From the NCBI GenBank assembly GCA_030654395.1, contig JAURXM010000131.1, positions 248,001 through 312,000 on the forward strand: a stretch of 64,000 bases of DNA, in the 5' to 3' direction. Below are positions 48,197 through 57,854 of this stretch, one piece after another. This DNA is from Aquabacterium sp. (GTDB lineage Bacteria > Pseudomonadota > Gammaproteobacteria > Burkholderiales > Burkholderiaceae_C). Numbering within the stretch: position 1 is the first letter of the stretch; the number at the start of each line of letters is the position of its first letter. A program made the translations under genes and the position numbers. The notes below the pieces were generated by a model, which searched no databases, was not told the DNA's origin, and saw only the letters and a list, made by a program, of their open reading frames with translations.

Positions 48197-49423
48197 ATGG
48201 CTGTCGCGCAGACCAACATGGTACCGGGCCTGACGGCGCAATGGCACAGTGACCTTGCACAGATCCCGCCCAAAGAGTGGGATGAGCTGGCCGGTGCCGT
48301 ACAGGGAGGTACGCCTTTTTTGCGTCATAGCTTGTTATCAGCCATGGTCAACAGTGGCAGTGCTTGTGCGGCTACAGGCTGGCAAGTGCATTTCTTGACG
48401 CTGAGCAACACCGATGGTGTGATCAGGGCGGCTTGCCCAGTTTTCCTCAAAAGCCACTCGCATGGCGAGTACGTGTTTGACTGGGCATGGGCGGATGCGC
48501 ACGATAACGCGCTGGCTGCGCAAGGTCATCATTACTATCCTAAGCTGGTGAGTGCGGTGCCTTATTCGCCGATCCCTGGGCAACGCTTGCTGGTCCACCC
48601 CTCTCTGACCATGGTTGAGCAAGCTGCAGCCAGGCGACATTTGCTACAAGCGTTGTCGGATGAGTGCCAAGCCAAGGGCTGGTCATCAGCGCACATTTTA
48701 TTTCTGTCAGAGGAAGAGGCTCAGGCCAGTGCGGCACAAGGCTGGTTAGTGCGTCAAGGGGTGCAGTTTCATTGGCAAAACCGCGGTCCCGAACCGTATG
48801 TCGATTTTGAGGATTTCTTGGTCGGCTTGCATCGTACAAAACGCAAAAATATCCAACAAGAGCGGCGCAAAGTGCGTGAGGCAGGCGTCACCTTCGAGAT
48901 ATTGGAATATGAGGCCATCACCGAGGCGGACTGGGATTTTTTCTACCTCTGCTATTGCCAAACTTATACCGAGCGAGGCCAGCGTCCCTATCTGTCTCGC
49001 TCTTTTTGGGCACAAGGTGCGCTCGCTTTACCGGGGTGCTGGGTCCTGTTTGTGGCCACGCAAAACGGCCAACGCATTGCGGCAGCCCTGTTGGCCATCG
49101 ACCCCGTAGAACGCATTGCCTATGGTCGCTACTGGGGGGCGGTGGCCGATGTGTCATGCCTGCACTTTGAGGCCTGCTACTACCAACCACTGGACTGGTG
49201 CATTAAACACGGTATGCGTCGTTTTGAAGGTGGGGCGCAAGGTGAACACAAGCTGACGCGGGGACTGCTACCTGTTAACACTTACTCTGCGCACTGGTTA
49301 AGGCACGAGGGGCTTCGTCATGCGGTAGCTGATTTTCTGATGCGAGAAACACAGGGGGTGCGGCGGTATATCGATGAATTAGATGAGCGTAGCCCGTTCA
49401 AACCCCCGGATCAGAGCGCTTGA
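48197..49423 (+). CDS. FemAB-like GNAT protein (PF04339 family)
   Basis: 408 aa from ATG 48197; in-frame ATGs at 48143, 48164 and 48218 are alternatives, and none has a good ribosome site. I prefer 48197 because the earlier ones overlap the start of divergent nadE. Family landmarks: GTPFLRHSLLSAMVNSGSA, GEYVFDWAWADAHD, YYPKLVSAVPYSPIPGQRLL, LHRTKRKNIQQERRKV, GRYWGAVADVSCLHFEACYY and RFEGGAQGEHKLTRG. Annotated elsewhere as peptidoglycan biosynthesis/recognition; activity not established. Confidence 0.88.
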   Translation: MAVAQTNMVPGLTAQWHSDLAQIPPKEWDELAGAVQGGTPFLRHSLLSAMVNSGSACAATGWQVHFLTLSNTDGVIRAACPVFLKSHSHGEYVFDWAWADAHDNALAAQGHHYYPKLVSAVPYSPIPGQRLLVHPSLTMVEQAAARRHLLQALSDECQAKGWSSAHILFLSEEEAQASAAQGWLVRQGVQFHWQNRGPEPYVDFEDFLVGLHRTKRKNIQQERRKVREAGVTFEILEYEAITEADWDFFYLCYCQTYTERGQRPYLSRSFWAQGALALPGCWVLFVATQNGQRIAAALLAIDPVERIAYGRYWGAVADVSCLHFEACYYQPLDWCIKHGMRRFEGGAQGEHKLTRGLLPVNTYSAHWLRHEGLRHAVADFLMRETQGVRRYIDELDERSPFKPPDQSA

Positions 49424-49477
49424 CAAGGTGCGACACTGCTAAGAACGATGCACCATATTAAAAAAGCAGGCTCTCTG

Positions 49478-50008
49478 ATGTTGATTTCAAAAGTACAGGC
49501 CTTGGCCACCGCTCCTCCTACTATTCTCGATATTGAGGCCTCTGGCTTTGGTTTGGGCAGTTACCCCATCGAGGTGGGTTTTGTACAAGCCGATGGCGAG
49601 ACTTGGTGTAGTTTGGTTCGACCCCAAGCCGGCTGGCAGCACTGGGATCCAGATGCGGCGGCTGTGCACAACATCACCCGAGAGCAATTGGCCACCAATG
49701 GCCGCAGCCCACAAGAGATCGTGGAGGTGCTCAATGATCGACTGCGCGGCATGACCGTTTATTCAGATGCGTGGGCCCACGACTACACGTGGCTCAATCG
49801 TTTGTATGAAGTGGCCGACCGCAGCCCGTCGTTCAAGCTTGAGAATTTGCGCGCGTTGTTATCCGACGCAGAGGCCGCCGTCTGGCACGACGTGAAGCGC
49901 CGTGTCGCGAACAGTTTAGGTTTGGCTCGCCACCGAGCCAGCGCCGATGCGCGTGTATTGCAAGAAACATTGCTCACGTTGCGACGCGATCAAAGAGCCG
50001 TGGCCTGA
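49478..50008 (+). CDS. DEDD-type 3'-5' exonuclease
   Basis: 176 aa from ATG 49478 (AGG 7 nt before); ATG 49448 is an alternative. Exonuclease motifs: Exo I TILDIEASGFG, Exo II around YSDAWAHDYTWLN, Exo III LARHRASADARVLQE, which gives the DEDDh set (D, E, D, H, D). Shorter than oligoribonuclease or DnaQ. Convergent with and immediately abutting the kinase gene (stop 50008, next stop 50009). Confidence 0.8.
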   Translation: MLISKVQALATAPPTILDIEASGFGLGSYPIEVGFVQADGETWCSLVRPQAGWQHWDPDAAAVHNITREQLATNGRSPQEIVEVLNDRLRGMTVYSDAWAHDYTWLNRLYEVADRSPSFKLENLRALLSDAEAAVWHDVKRRVANSLGLARHRASADARVLQETLLTLRRDQRAVA

Positions 50009-51577
50009 TCAGGGGTAGTTGCTCGTTTGAGCGGCCTCTTGCTGGCGCATGCGCTCGCATTCAGGGTGTGCGGCGTACTCAGGTCGCACGCAATGGCGCT
50101 TGATGCAAATCGCCATCGAAATGAAATTGCGGTCGCCGCAGGCTTTTCGAGGGCTCGCCAAGCTGTCATTTTTAACCGCACCAGCGCCGGTGTTGCTACT
50201 GGCTGTATCGTCTTTTTTCGCGGATTCAGGCGCCAACGGCTTGTGCGCCAATTTGGGCTTGGTCACTGATTTCTCTGTGCTGATCGCCCCACTTGGCGGG
50301 ATGGATTGTGGCGGTTTGGGGATGCTGCGTTGAGACCACCACAACGCCAGTGCCGTGACCGCGAGCAAGGCCACGAATATCCAACGCAGACCCGGCTGAC
50401 GCTCTCTATTGCCAGTGGGCGGGCCACGTTTCTCGGCAGCATGCGTTACAGGCATGGTGGCAGGGATATGCTCGATTTGAGCACCGACGGCGGTCGATTC
50501 CGTCAACCCATTGGGCGGATTAGCTGACCACGCTGGCCACTCAGGGTTCACTTTTAATCTACCGGCGGCAGGTACCGTGGTCATGTAAGACAGGTCTTGG
50601 GCTGACTCATGGCTGACACGCAGTGGCCCTTGTGTGCCGTCGCTGGGGGTGCTGACCACGCCAGAGAGTTCGGCGCGCCAAGCTGAAACACTGTCTGGCC
50701 TGTCCAGTGGCCTGACACACAGGGCGTGGTCGATGGCATGGATGAACGGCTCACTGAAGTACAGGTCAAAACTGCTGGCCAAGTTGACGCTGAGTTGACG
50801 CAGTGTGGGCTGCGCGTCATCCATGACGCGGACAGTGGCCGGCATCGGCGGGCGCCCTGTAACGCAAAAATGCACCACGGCTGCCAATGCGTACAAATCC
50901 GTCCACGGGCCTTGCCGCAATTGCACCGTCTCGGCATATTGCTCGATGGGGGCGAAACTGGGCTTGACGATGGCCGTCAATGTTTGCGTGTGGTCACCAA
51001 TGACGTGGCGTGCGGCGCCCAGATCCAACAAGACAGGCAAGCCAGCACCTGGCCCAGAATCGTCATCCAACAACAAAATATTATCGGGGGCCACATCACG
51101 GTGAAAGACGTTTTCACGGTGCAAGCAGTCCAGCGCACCCAGCAAAGGGTTGATGAGTCGGCGCAGCCAAGCCTCATCCGGTGGCGTACTCATGTCGCGG
51201 CGCACCTGCTGCAAGGTGATACCTTTGTAATAGGGCATGACCATGTAAGCGGTGCCATTGGCTTCCCAGAAGCGATAAACCTTAACCAAGGAGGGGTGAT
51301 CAAACCGCGCAAGCAAGCGTGCCTCGTTCACGAACGAGCGCAAACCCAGAGCAAAGGTGTCCGCATGCGCAGCAGAACGCACCACCACCTGAGCCCCATC
51401 GCCACGGCGGGCCAAGGAGGCGGGCATGAACTCTTTGATGGCGACTTGTCGCTCCAGTGCATGGTCAAACGCCAGATACACCATGCCAAAGCCGCCGATA
51501 CCCAAAACTTGCTGGATTTCGAACTCGCCTACTCGGGCGCCTGCTGGCAATGTGTCTTGCTCTGAAATGGTGACCAT
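50009..51577 (-). CDS. Serine/threonine protein kinase with single membrane span and Cys-rich C-terminus
   Basis: 522 aa. Kinase domain: glycine loop GIGGFGMVYLA (25-36), catalytic K48, HRD at 159-161 (FHRDVAPDNILLL), DLG in place of DFG at 185-187, and APIEQY as activation segment end. A Pro/Ser linker leads to a membrane span at about 398-414 (LRWIFVALLAVTALALWW). The extracytoplasmic tail ends with CGDRNFISMAICIKRHCVRP and further Cys. No phosphatase or obvious substrate is adjacent. Confidence 0.9.
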   Translation of the reverse strand: MVTISEQDTLPAGARVGEFEIQQVLGIGGFGMVYLAFDHALERQVAIKEFMPASLARRGDGAQVVVRSAAHADTFALGLRSFVNEARLLARFDHPSLVKVYRFWEANGTAYMVMPYYKGITLQQVRRDMSTPPDEAWLRRLINPLLGALDCLHRENVFHRDVAPDNILLLDDDSGPGAGLPVLLDLGAARHVIGDHTQTLTAIVKPSFAPIEQYAETVQLRQGPWTDLYALAAVVHFCVTGRPPMPATVRVMDDAQPTLRQLSVNLASSFDLYFSEPFIHAIDHALCVRPLDRPDSVSAWRAELSGVVSTPSDGTQGPLRVSHESAQDLSYMTTVPAAGRLKVNPEWPAWSANPPNGLTESTAVGAQIEHIPATMPVTHAAEKRGPPTGNRERQPGLRWIFVALLAVTALALWWSQRSIPKPPQSIPPSGAISTEKSVTKPKLAHKPLAPESAKKDDTASSNTGAGAVKNDSLASPRKACGDRNFISMAICIKRHCVRPEYAAHPECERMRQQEAAQTSNYP

Positions 51578-51709
51578 GTGTCCCGTAGTGACTGCCCTGG
51601 ATGCAATTAGCCAGCTTACATCACCCCGCCAAAAAGAAAGTCGGAAATGACCCCCTAAAGGTTGAGCTGGATCGTCCGAAAATCAAGGCACTGTTACATT
51701 GCAGTCGGG

Positions 51710-53650
51710 ATGTCCATGTATTCATTCATCAATTCGATGATCATGGGGCCGCCCACCCTCAACCGCAGCCCATCGGTATCAGCACCTTTGCTGTCCGCCG
51801 TCATCTTGGGTGTTGGTTTGGCGTTGTCGTACCCCCAAGATCCTTCCGTCCGTTTGCCGGGCCTGATTTTGACGGGGGCGGCTGGCCTGTGGCTTTGGCT
51901 ACAGAACCGCAAGCTGCGTGGCGATGCCGCACGCATGTCAGACGCGCAAAGCCTTTGGGACGCGCTGATGCTGGGCGGCCAAGATGCCATCACGGTACTG
52001 ACATCCCACAACGATCGGACGGATCGCACGCCGAGCTATGAAATCACCCACGCCAATATCCAAGCGCATGCGTTGTTTGGACAAACCAGTGGTGCTTTGA
52101 TTGGGAGGTCTCTGCTCGATTTACTGCCTGAGACGCTGTACGCCCATTTGCACCAGCAACTGCGTGAGGCGGCGCAGACACGGCAGCCGCAGGTGACTGA
52201 GCACGCGCTACCCCATTCAGATGCACACACTGCGCTGTGGCTGCACCATCAAATCATCCCCCTGCCCCATGGGTTTGCACTGATATCGCGTGACACAACG
52301 CAGGCGCGCCGGTCTATTGAAGCTGTGCGCGAGAAAGAGGCGTTTTACTGCACGCTGATCGATTGCCTGCCCATGGCCGTTTTTGCACGCAGCACCAGAC
52401 CCAGCACCGCCGGTGAGTACGTTTTGTGGAACAAGGCCGCAGAGCAGGTCATGCAACTGCCCGCCCAAATCATCTTGGGCCAAAAGGCCAATCAGTCGCT
52501 GCCACCGGAGGTCACCAAACAAGGCGATGAACAAGATCTGTGTGTCTTGCGTGAGCCCGGCATCCACCGCTTCCCTAACCTGATATACCGCACGCTAGGC
52601 GGTGATCGTGTGGTTGACCTCATCAAGGTGCCTGTCTATGGCGTCGATGGCGAAGTCGACCATATTTTGTCTATAGCCAACGACGTCACCGATCAAAAAA
52701 CCGCAGCCGAGCAGCTCAAACTGGCCTCTCGTGTGATCGAGGAAACGGGCGATGCGGTGGTAGTGAGTGATGCTGTCGATCGCATCGTGATGGTCAACCC
52801 CGCCTTCTTGAATCTGACGGGCATGAGTCCGTCTGAGGTGGTCGGGCGGAGTGCTGAACTGCTGGGGATGTCACCACTGCGGGAGTCCCATTTGGTGGGT
52901 GTCAACCACGCCCTGGGTATGGGGCGACGCTGGTCTGGAGAGAGCACCCAAGTATGCCAAGACGGGCGCAGTTTGGACATTTGGTTGAGCGTCAGCACCC
53001 TGCGCAATGGCTTGGAGAAGATCACGCAGCACATTCGCGTATTCAGCGATATCTCGGTATTGAAGACACAACAGCGTGAGCTCATTGAACAAGCTAGCCA
53101 TGACAGTTTGACGGGCCTGCCCAATCGGCGTGCTTTTGGTGAGCGGCTGGCGCAGGCGATGGCGCGCTCACGCCGCAATCAGCAAGAACTGGCTGTGTTG
53201 TTTGTGGATCTGGACGGCTTCAAAGCCGTGAATGACCGCTATGGCCACGCTGCGGGAGACGCCGTACTCACTGAGGTGGCCAAGCGATTGCTGCACTGTG
53301 TGCGACTGACAGATTGTGTGTGCCGTCTGGGCGGCGATGAGTTCACGGTGATTTTGGAGGGCGTGGGGCCGGAGCCGGAGCTTGTTCGGATCTGCCAGCG
53401 CATTCTGGACAGCGTGAGCAAGCCCCATGTGTTTGAGCAAGAGCAGGTCATCGTCAGCCCCAGCATCGGCGCGGCCATGTATGACACCGGCGAAACACCT
53501 GAAGCCCTGTGCCACCGCGCTGACGAGTCCATGTACGCAGCCAAGCATGCAGGCAAGGCTGGCTTCGTGCTGTCCCCCTCCGTGGGCAGGCCACGTCGAA
53601 TCGACACGGCCCCCCCCGTTCAAATGCTGAAACAAGGGCCTATTGGCTAG
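51710..53650 (+). CDS. Membrane-associated diguanylate cyclase with PAS sensors
   Basis: 646 aa from ATG 51710; start uncertain. N-terminal hydrophobic segments (APLLSAVILGVGLALSY, PGLILTGAAGLWLWL), then three PAS-like regions (ITHANIQAHALFGQTSG; YVLWNKAAEQVMQLPAQ; VMVNPAFLNLTGMSPSEV), then GGDEF at about 540 (RLGGDEFTVIL) preceded by SHDSLTGLPNRRAF. An RxxD inhibitory site (RLTD) sits five residues before GGDEF, so product inhibition by c-di-GMP is expected. No EAL domain. Confidence 0.93.
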   Translation: MSMYSFINSMIMGPPTLNRSPSVSAPLLSAVILGVGLALSYPQDPSVRLPGLILTGAAGLWLWLQNRKLRGDAARMSDAQSLWDALMLGGQDAITVLTSHNDRTDRTPSYEITHANIQAHALFGQTSGALIGRSLLDLLPETLYAHLHQQLREAAQTRQPQVTEHALPHSDAHTALWLHHQIIPLPHGFALISRDTTQARRSIEAVREKEAFYCTLIDCLPMAVFARSTRPSTAGEYVLWNKAAEQVMQLPAQIILGQKANQSLPPEVTKQGDEQDLCVLREPGIHRFPNLIYRTLGGDRVVDLIKVPVYGVDGEVDHILSIANDVTDQKTAAEQLKLASRVIEETGDAVVVSDAVDRIVMVNPAFLNLTGMSPSEVVGRSAELLGMSPLRESHLVGVNHALGMGRRWSGESTQVCQDGRSLDIWLSVSTLRNGLEKITQHIRVFSDISVLKTQQRELIEQASHDSLTGLPNRRAFGERLAQAMARSRRNQQELAVLFVDLDGFKAVNDRYGHAAGDAVLTEVAKRLLHCVRLTDCVCRLGGDEFTVILEGVGPEPELVRICQRILDSVSKPHVFEQEQVIVSPSIGAAMYDTGETPEALCHRADESMYAAKHAGKAGFVLSPSVGRPRRIDTAPPVQMLKQGPIG

Positions 53651-53719
53651 CGTGGCGTAGTAGGATGCGGCGCCGAACGCTACGGCGATTTCCTCGTCCC
53701 ACATTCCTTTTTGTCGCGT

Positions 53720-55168
53720 ATGACCCTATCTGCCTCGCCACGCCCCCAGTCCGGATCGAAACAGATACAAGGTCAAACCAAACCAACCGTGGTCATCATT
53801 GGCTGCGGGTTTGGTGGTCTGGAAGCGGCCAAGGCGCTTTCAGGTGCAGATGTCGAGATCATCGTCATCGACAGAACCAACCACCACTTGTTTCAGCCTC
53901 TGCTGTACCAAGTGGCCACGGCTGGTTTGACGGCACCGGCCATTGCCGGCCCCATTCGCCACATTTTGCGCAAGCAAATCGCACGCGGCAACCTGACCGT
54001 GCTGATGGGCGAGGTGACATCAATTGATTCAGCGTCACGCTGCGTGGTGCTGGACGGCGGGGAGCACCTCCATTACGACCACCTGATTTTGGCCGCTGGT
54101 GCCACACACAGCTATTTTGGCCGTGATGAATGGGCCAAGTACGCGCCTGGCCTCAAAACATTAGGGGACGCGTTCACCATTCGCCGCCGCGTGCTGACCG
54201 CTTTCGAGCAGGCTGAGCGCGAAACCGATCCCGACAAACGCGAACCTTGGTTGACCTTCGCTGTGGTGGGCGCAGGCCCTACCGGGGTGGAGATGGCTGG
54301 CACGCTGGCAGAGATCGCACAGCACACGCTGAGCGCCGAGTTCCGACGCATTGACTCGCGTGTGGCGCGTGTGATTTTGCTAGAAGGCGCCCCGCGTGTG
54401 CTGGGCACGTTCACAGAAGACCTATCCAAACGAGCCAAAGAACAGCTTGAGATGCTCGGCGCTGAAGTGCTGGCAGGCGCCAAGGTCACCAACATCACCG
54501 CCTTTGGCATCCATTACGACCTCAGTGAGCCACAACCCGATGGCAGCAACAAGGTCAGCTCGCATTTTGTGGCCAGCCGCACGGTGGTCTGGGCGGCAGG
54601 CGTAGCCGGATCGCCTCTGGGGCGGTCGTTGGCCAAGAGCACAGGGTGCCAACTCGATCGTGCTGGCCGTGTGATCGTGAAGCCTGACTTGACCATTGAA
54701 GGTCACCCCAATATCTACGTGGTGGGTGACCTGGCATCGGCCCAGAGTTACCTTCACCCCGATAAGCCCACTGCAGTGCCTGGCGTCAGCCCGAGTGCCA
54801 AGCAAATGGGGCGCAAATCTGCCTTCAACATCATGCGGCGCATGAAGGGCTTAGATACGCAAGCCTTTCGCTACTTCGATTACGGCTCCATGGCGACGAT
54901 TGGCAAAAGGGCGGCCGTGGCCATGCTGGACCTGCCTTGGGGCAACAAGAAATTGAAGTTCAGCGGCTTCCCGGCTTGGCTGTTCTGGCTGTTTGTGCAC
55001 GTGTACTTCTTGATTGGTTTCAGAAACCGTGCCCTTGTATTGATGGACTGGGCTTGGGCCTACTTCAGCTCGCAACGGCACGCGCGCGTCTTCCCGGATC
55101 CACATGCCTTGGAGCCCAATGCAGTCATCGTGCACAGAGATCCGCCAGCCACACCGCCTGTGCCTTGA
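53720..55168 (+). CDS. ndh: Type II NADH dehydrogenase
   Basis: 482 aa from ATG 53720; TTG 53711 is possible. Oxidises NADH and reduces quinone without proton pumping. FAD-binding VVIIGCGFGGLEAAKAL, NADH-binding AVVGAGPTGVEMAGTLAEI, quinone region NHHLFQPLLYQVATAGL, and IYVVGDLASAQ. C-terminal amphipathic and hydrophobic stretch (FPAWLFWLFVHVYFLIGF) for membrane association. Confidence 0.93.
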   Translation: MTLSASPRPQSGSKQIQGQTKPTVVIIGCGFGGLEAAKALSGADVEIIVIDRTNHHLFQPLLYQVATAGLTAPAIAGPIRHILRKQIARGNLTVLMGEVTSIDSASRCVVLDGGEHLHYDHLILAAGATHSYFGRDEWAKYAPGLKTLGDAFTIRRRVLTAFEQAERETDPDKREPWLTFAVVGAGPTGVEMAGTLAEIAQHTLSAEFRRIDSRVARVILLEGAPRVLGTFTEDLSKRAKEQLEMLGAEVLAGAKVTNITAFGIHYDLSEPQPDGSNKVSSHFVASRTVVWAAGVAGSPLGRSLAKSTGCQLDRAGRVIVKPDLTIEGHPNIYVVGDLASAQSYLHPDKPTAVPGVSPSAKQMGRKSAFNIMRRMKGLDTQAFRYFDYGSMATIGKRAAVAMLDLPWGNKKLKFSGFPAWLFWLFVHVYFLIGFRNRALVLMDWAWAYFSSQRHARVFPDPHALEPNAVIVHRDPPATPPVP

Positions 55169-55216
55169 TCAGATCGTGGCAACATAGGGCGATCTTCGCT
55201 CTGACCTCCTGTTGCC

Positions 55217-57094
55217 GTGAGCTCACCTTCAGTCCAACCCACCGATTCGTCCCACATTGCCCTGCGATTGACTGCCATGCGCGCGCGCATGGCGCAGCAA
55301 AATTGGCATGCCTGCTTGGTGCCCAGCAGCGACCCGCACCTGTCTGAGTACCTGCCTGATCGCTGGCAAGGCAGGCCGTGGCTGAGTGGCTTTACCGGGT
55401 CATCAGGGACTTTATTGGTGTCCAACACGCACGCCGCCGTGTTCACCGACAGCCGTTACTGGGAACAAGCTGAAGCTGAATTAGCCGGTAGCAGCGTGGA
55501 CTTGGTCAAGCTAGATGGCCCGCTGGTGCCCGCCTGTGTGCAATGGCTGATGGGCCAAGGAGACATGACATCGGCGCAAACGCCGACACTGGCGCTGGAT
55601 GGTGCGGTGATGGGCTTGGCGCAAACACAGTCACTGCGCGATGCACTGACAGCCAAAGGCTGGGCGCTGCACACACGCGACGACGTACTCGATGGCATCT
55701 GGGCCAACCGCCCTGGCCTGCCTGACGCGCCAGTTTATGAGCATGTACTGCCCCATGCCGTCACGCCCCGCAGCGATAAAATCGCCGCGTTAAGGCAAGC
55801 CATGCAAGGCCATGGTGCGACCCACCACTGGATAGCCACACTGGATGACTTGGCCTGGCTGTTGAACCTGCGTGGCACAGATGTCGAGTACAACCCCGTT
55901 TTCTTAGGCCATGCCTTGATCAGCTTGGATGCGGTTCAGCTATTCGTGGCGGACGGCAAAATTGACGCTGCCTTGCAGGCCCGCTTGGCGGTCGACAGCG
56001 TGGTGGTGCAGCCCTATGCACAAGCCTTGTCGGCCATGAAGGGCTTGAGCCCAAGTAGCGTCCTGCTGATCGACCCCAAACGCATCACTTGGGGCTTGCG
56101 TGAAGCTGTGCCCACAGGGGTGAAGGTCATCGAGGCGATCAACCCCACGACGCTGGCCAAGTCCCGCAAAACCAATGCTGAAGCAGCGTTCATCCGTGAG
56201 GCGATGGTGCGCGACGGTGTGGCCATGTGCGCCTTCTATGCTTGGATGGAGCAAGCCTTGGGGCGTGAGCATGTGAGCGAGCTGACCATTGATGAGCGCC
56301 TGAGCGCTGAGCGCGCGCGCCAACCCGGCTATGTGTCACTGAGCTTCCCGACCATTGCGGGCTTCAACGCCAATGGCGCCCTGCCCCATTACCGTGCCAC
56401 GCCCGCGTCCTTTGCCGTATTGAGCACGCCACAAGGTTTGACGGCCGAGGGCCTGCTGTTGATCGACTCAGGTGGGCAGTATCTGGGCGGCACCACCGAC
56501 ATCACCCGTGTCTGGGGCATCGGCAAGCCCAGCGCGGCTCAAAAGCGTGACTTCACCTTGGTGCTCAAGAGCACGATGGCCTTGTCGCGGGCACGTTTCC
56601 CGCTCGGCACACTCAGCCCCATGCTGGACGCCATCGCCCGTGCGCCACTGTGGGCCGAAGGTCTGGATTTTGGTCACGGTACGGGCCACGGTGTAGGCTA
56701 CTTTTTGAATGTGCATGAAGGCCCGCAGTCCATATCCAAGGCTGTGCCGGATGCCAACATGGCCATGCAAGCAGGCATGATCACATCCATTGAACCGGGC
56801 TTGTATCGCCCCCAAAAATGGGGTATCCGGATAGAGAACTTGGTGCTCAACGTGCCCGTGCCTTGCGCCGTGCAGGATGCCGAGCCCGGCACGCCAGAGC
56901 ACGGCCAGTATCTGGCGTTCGAGACCTTGAGTCTGTGTCCCATCGACACCCGTTGTATCGACCGCTCGTTGCTGCGTGAGGACGAGGTGCAGTGGCTCAA
57001 CGGCTACCATGCCACCGTCTTGCAGCGCTTAAAGCCGCATGTGTCGGGCGATGCCTTGGCTTGGCTTCAAACCCGCACGCAAGCCATCGCGTGA
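55217..57094 (+). CDS. pepP: Xaa-Pro aminopeptidase (long M24B form)
   Basis: 625 aa, GTG start. Creatinase-like N-terminal region twice (WHACLVPSSDPHLSEYLPDR, then a second module around residue 190-300) and the C-terminal pita-bread peptidase: metal ligands in LLIDSGGQYLGGTTDITR, GHGTGHGVGYFLNVHEGP, ITSIEPGLYRP and FETLSLCPID. Long form like eukaryotic aminopeptidase P1 rather than the 440-aa E. coli enzyme. Removes N-terminal residues before proline. Confidence 0.92.
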   Translation: MSSPSVQPTDSSHIALRLTAMRARMAQQNWHACLVPSSDPHLSEYLPDRWQGRPWLSGFTGSSGTLLVSNTHAAVFTDSRYWEQAEAELAGSSVDLVKLDGPLVPACVQWLMGQGDMTSAQTPTLALDGAVMGLAQTQSLRDALTAKGWALHTRDDVLDGIWANRPGLPDAPVYEHVLPHAVTPRSDKIAALRQAMQGHGATHHWIATLDDLAWLLNLRGTDVEYNPVFLGHALISLDAVQLFVADGKIDAALQARLAVDSVVVQPYAQALSAMKGLSPSSVLLIDPKRITWGLREAVPTGVKVIEAINPTTLAKSRKTNAEAAFIREAMVRDGVAMCAFYAWMEQALGREHVSELTIDERLSAERARQPGYVSLSFPTIAGFNANGALPHYRATPASFAVLSTPQGLTAEGLLLIDSGGQYLGGTTDITRVWGIGKPSAAQKRDFTLVLKSTMALSRARFPLGTLSPMLDAIARAPLWAEGLDFGHGTGHGVGYFLNVHEGPQSISKAVPDANMAMQAGMITSIEPGLYRPQKWGIRIENLVLNVPVPCAVQDAEPGTPEHGQYLAFETLSLCPIDTRCIDRSLLREDEVQWLNGYHATVLQRLKPHVSGDALAWLQTRTQAIA

Positions 57095-57100
57095 TACCTC

Positions 57101-57736
57101 ATGAGGCGTTGGACGATTGACAGGTTCATCACGCTATACGGCTACTTGGTGGCCGCCCTGTTTTTCCTTGCTTGGCGTTTTTTGCAACTCACCGTACGCG
57201 TACGCCACGTCAATCAACCTGCTGATTTTGGACACGTCCATACCGTGGACTGCGCTTGGCACGATGGGCTGATGCCCTATTTTGTGGGTGGCATGCCCTA
57301 CACCAAACGGTATGTCTGGATGAACCACCCAGCGTGGTACATGAAAGGCATCCACGTATTCTTGAAGTGGGTTGGCGTGCGTGAACTGGTGCTGGGCTCA
57401 TCAGGACATGGTGGGCGCCGCGCCTTGCAAGCGCTCGTGCCATTGATCAAGCAAGGTGCCAGCACGTTTCTGAATCCAGATGGGCCTTACGGCCCTGCGC
57501 ACGAGGTCAAAGATGGCGTGCTGGATTTGGCGCAGCAAACCGGCGCACCCATCGTGGCCATCCGTATCCACTGCCACCGAGCATGGCGGGCGCCCACGTG
57601 GGACGGCAAACAAATACCCGTACCCGGCAGCAGAATCAGCCTGATTTACAGCCCGCCTTGGCTGATTGATGCAGGCAACCGCGAGTCCGTACGCAAGCTG
57701 ATCAAGCAACACCTTGATGGCCATACGCTTCCATAG
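57101..57736 (+). CDS. DUF374/lysophospholipid acyltransferase-like protein
   Basis: 211 aa with an N-terminal membrane segment (YGYLVAALFFLAWRFLQL). It has the acyltransferase-like HD in DCAWHDGLMPYF and the DUF374 signature NPDGPYGPAHEVKDGVLDLA. Probably an inner-membrane lipid-modifying acyltransferase. It follows pepP by 6 nt and is therefore co-transcribed. Confidence 0.85.
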   Translation: MRRWTIDRFITLYGYLVAALFFLAWRFLQLTVRVRHVNQPADFGHVHTVDCAWHDGLMPYFVGGMPYTKRYVWMNHPAWYMKGIHVFLKWVGVRELVLGSSGHGGRRALQALVPLIKQGASTFLNPDGPYGPAHEVKDGVLDLAQQTGAPIVAIRIHCHRAWRAPTWDGKQIPVPGSRISLIYSPPWLIDAGNRESVRKLIKQHLDGHTLP

Positions 57737-57854
57737 CAGAACCTGGCACAGCCATTGCTTAAATGCCAATGGGTACATCACTTGATCGTGCACGTCGCTC
57801 ACAAACGATGCACAGGTGATGCGTCATCAACTAATTTGGTGCTAGGAGTTCTGC

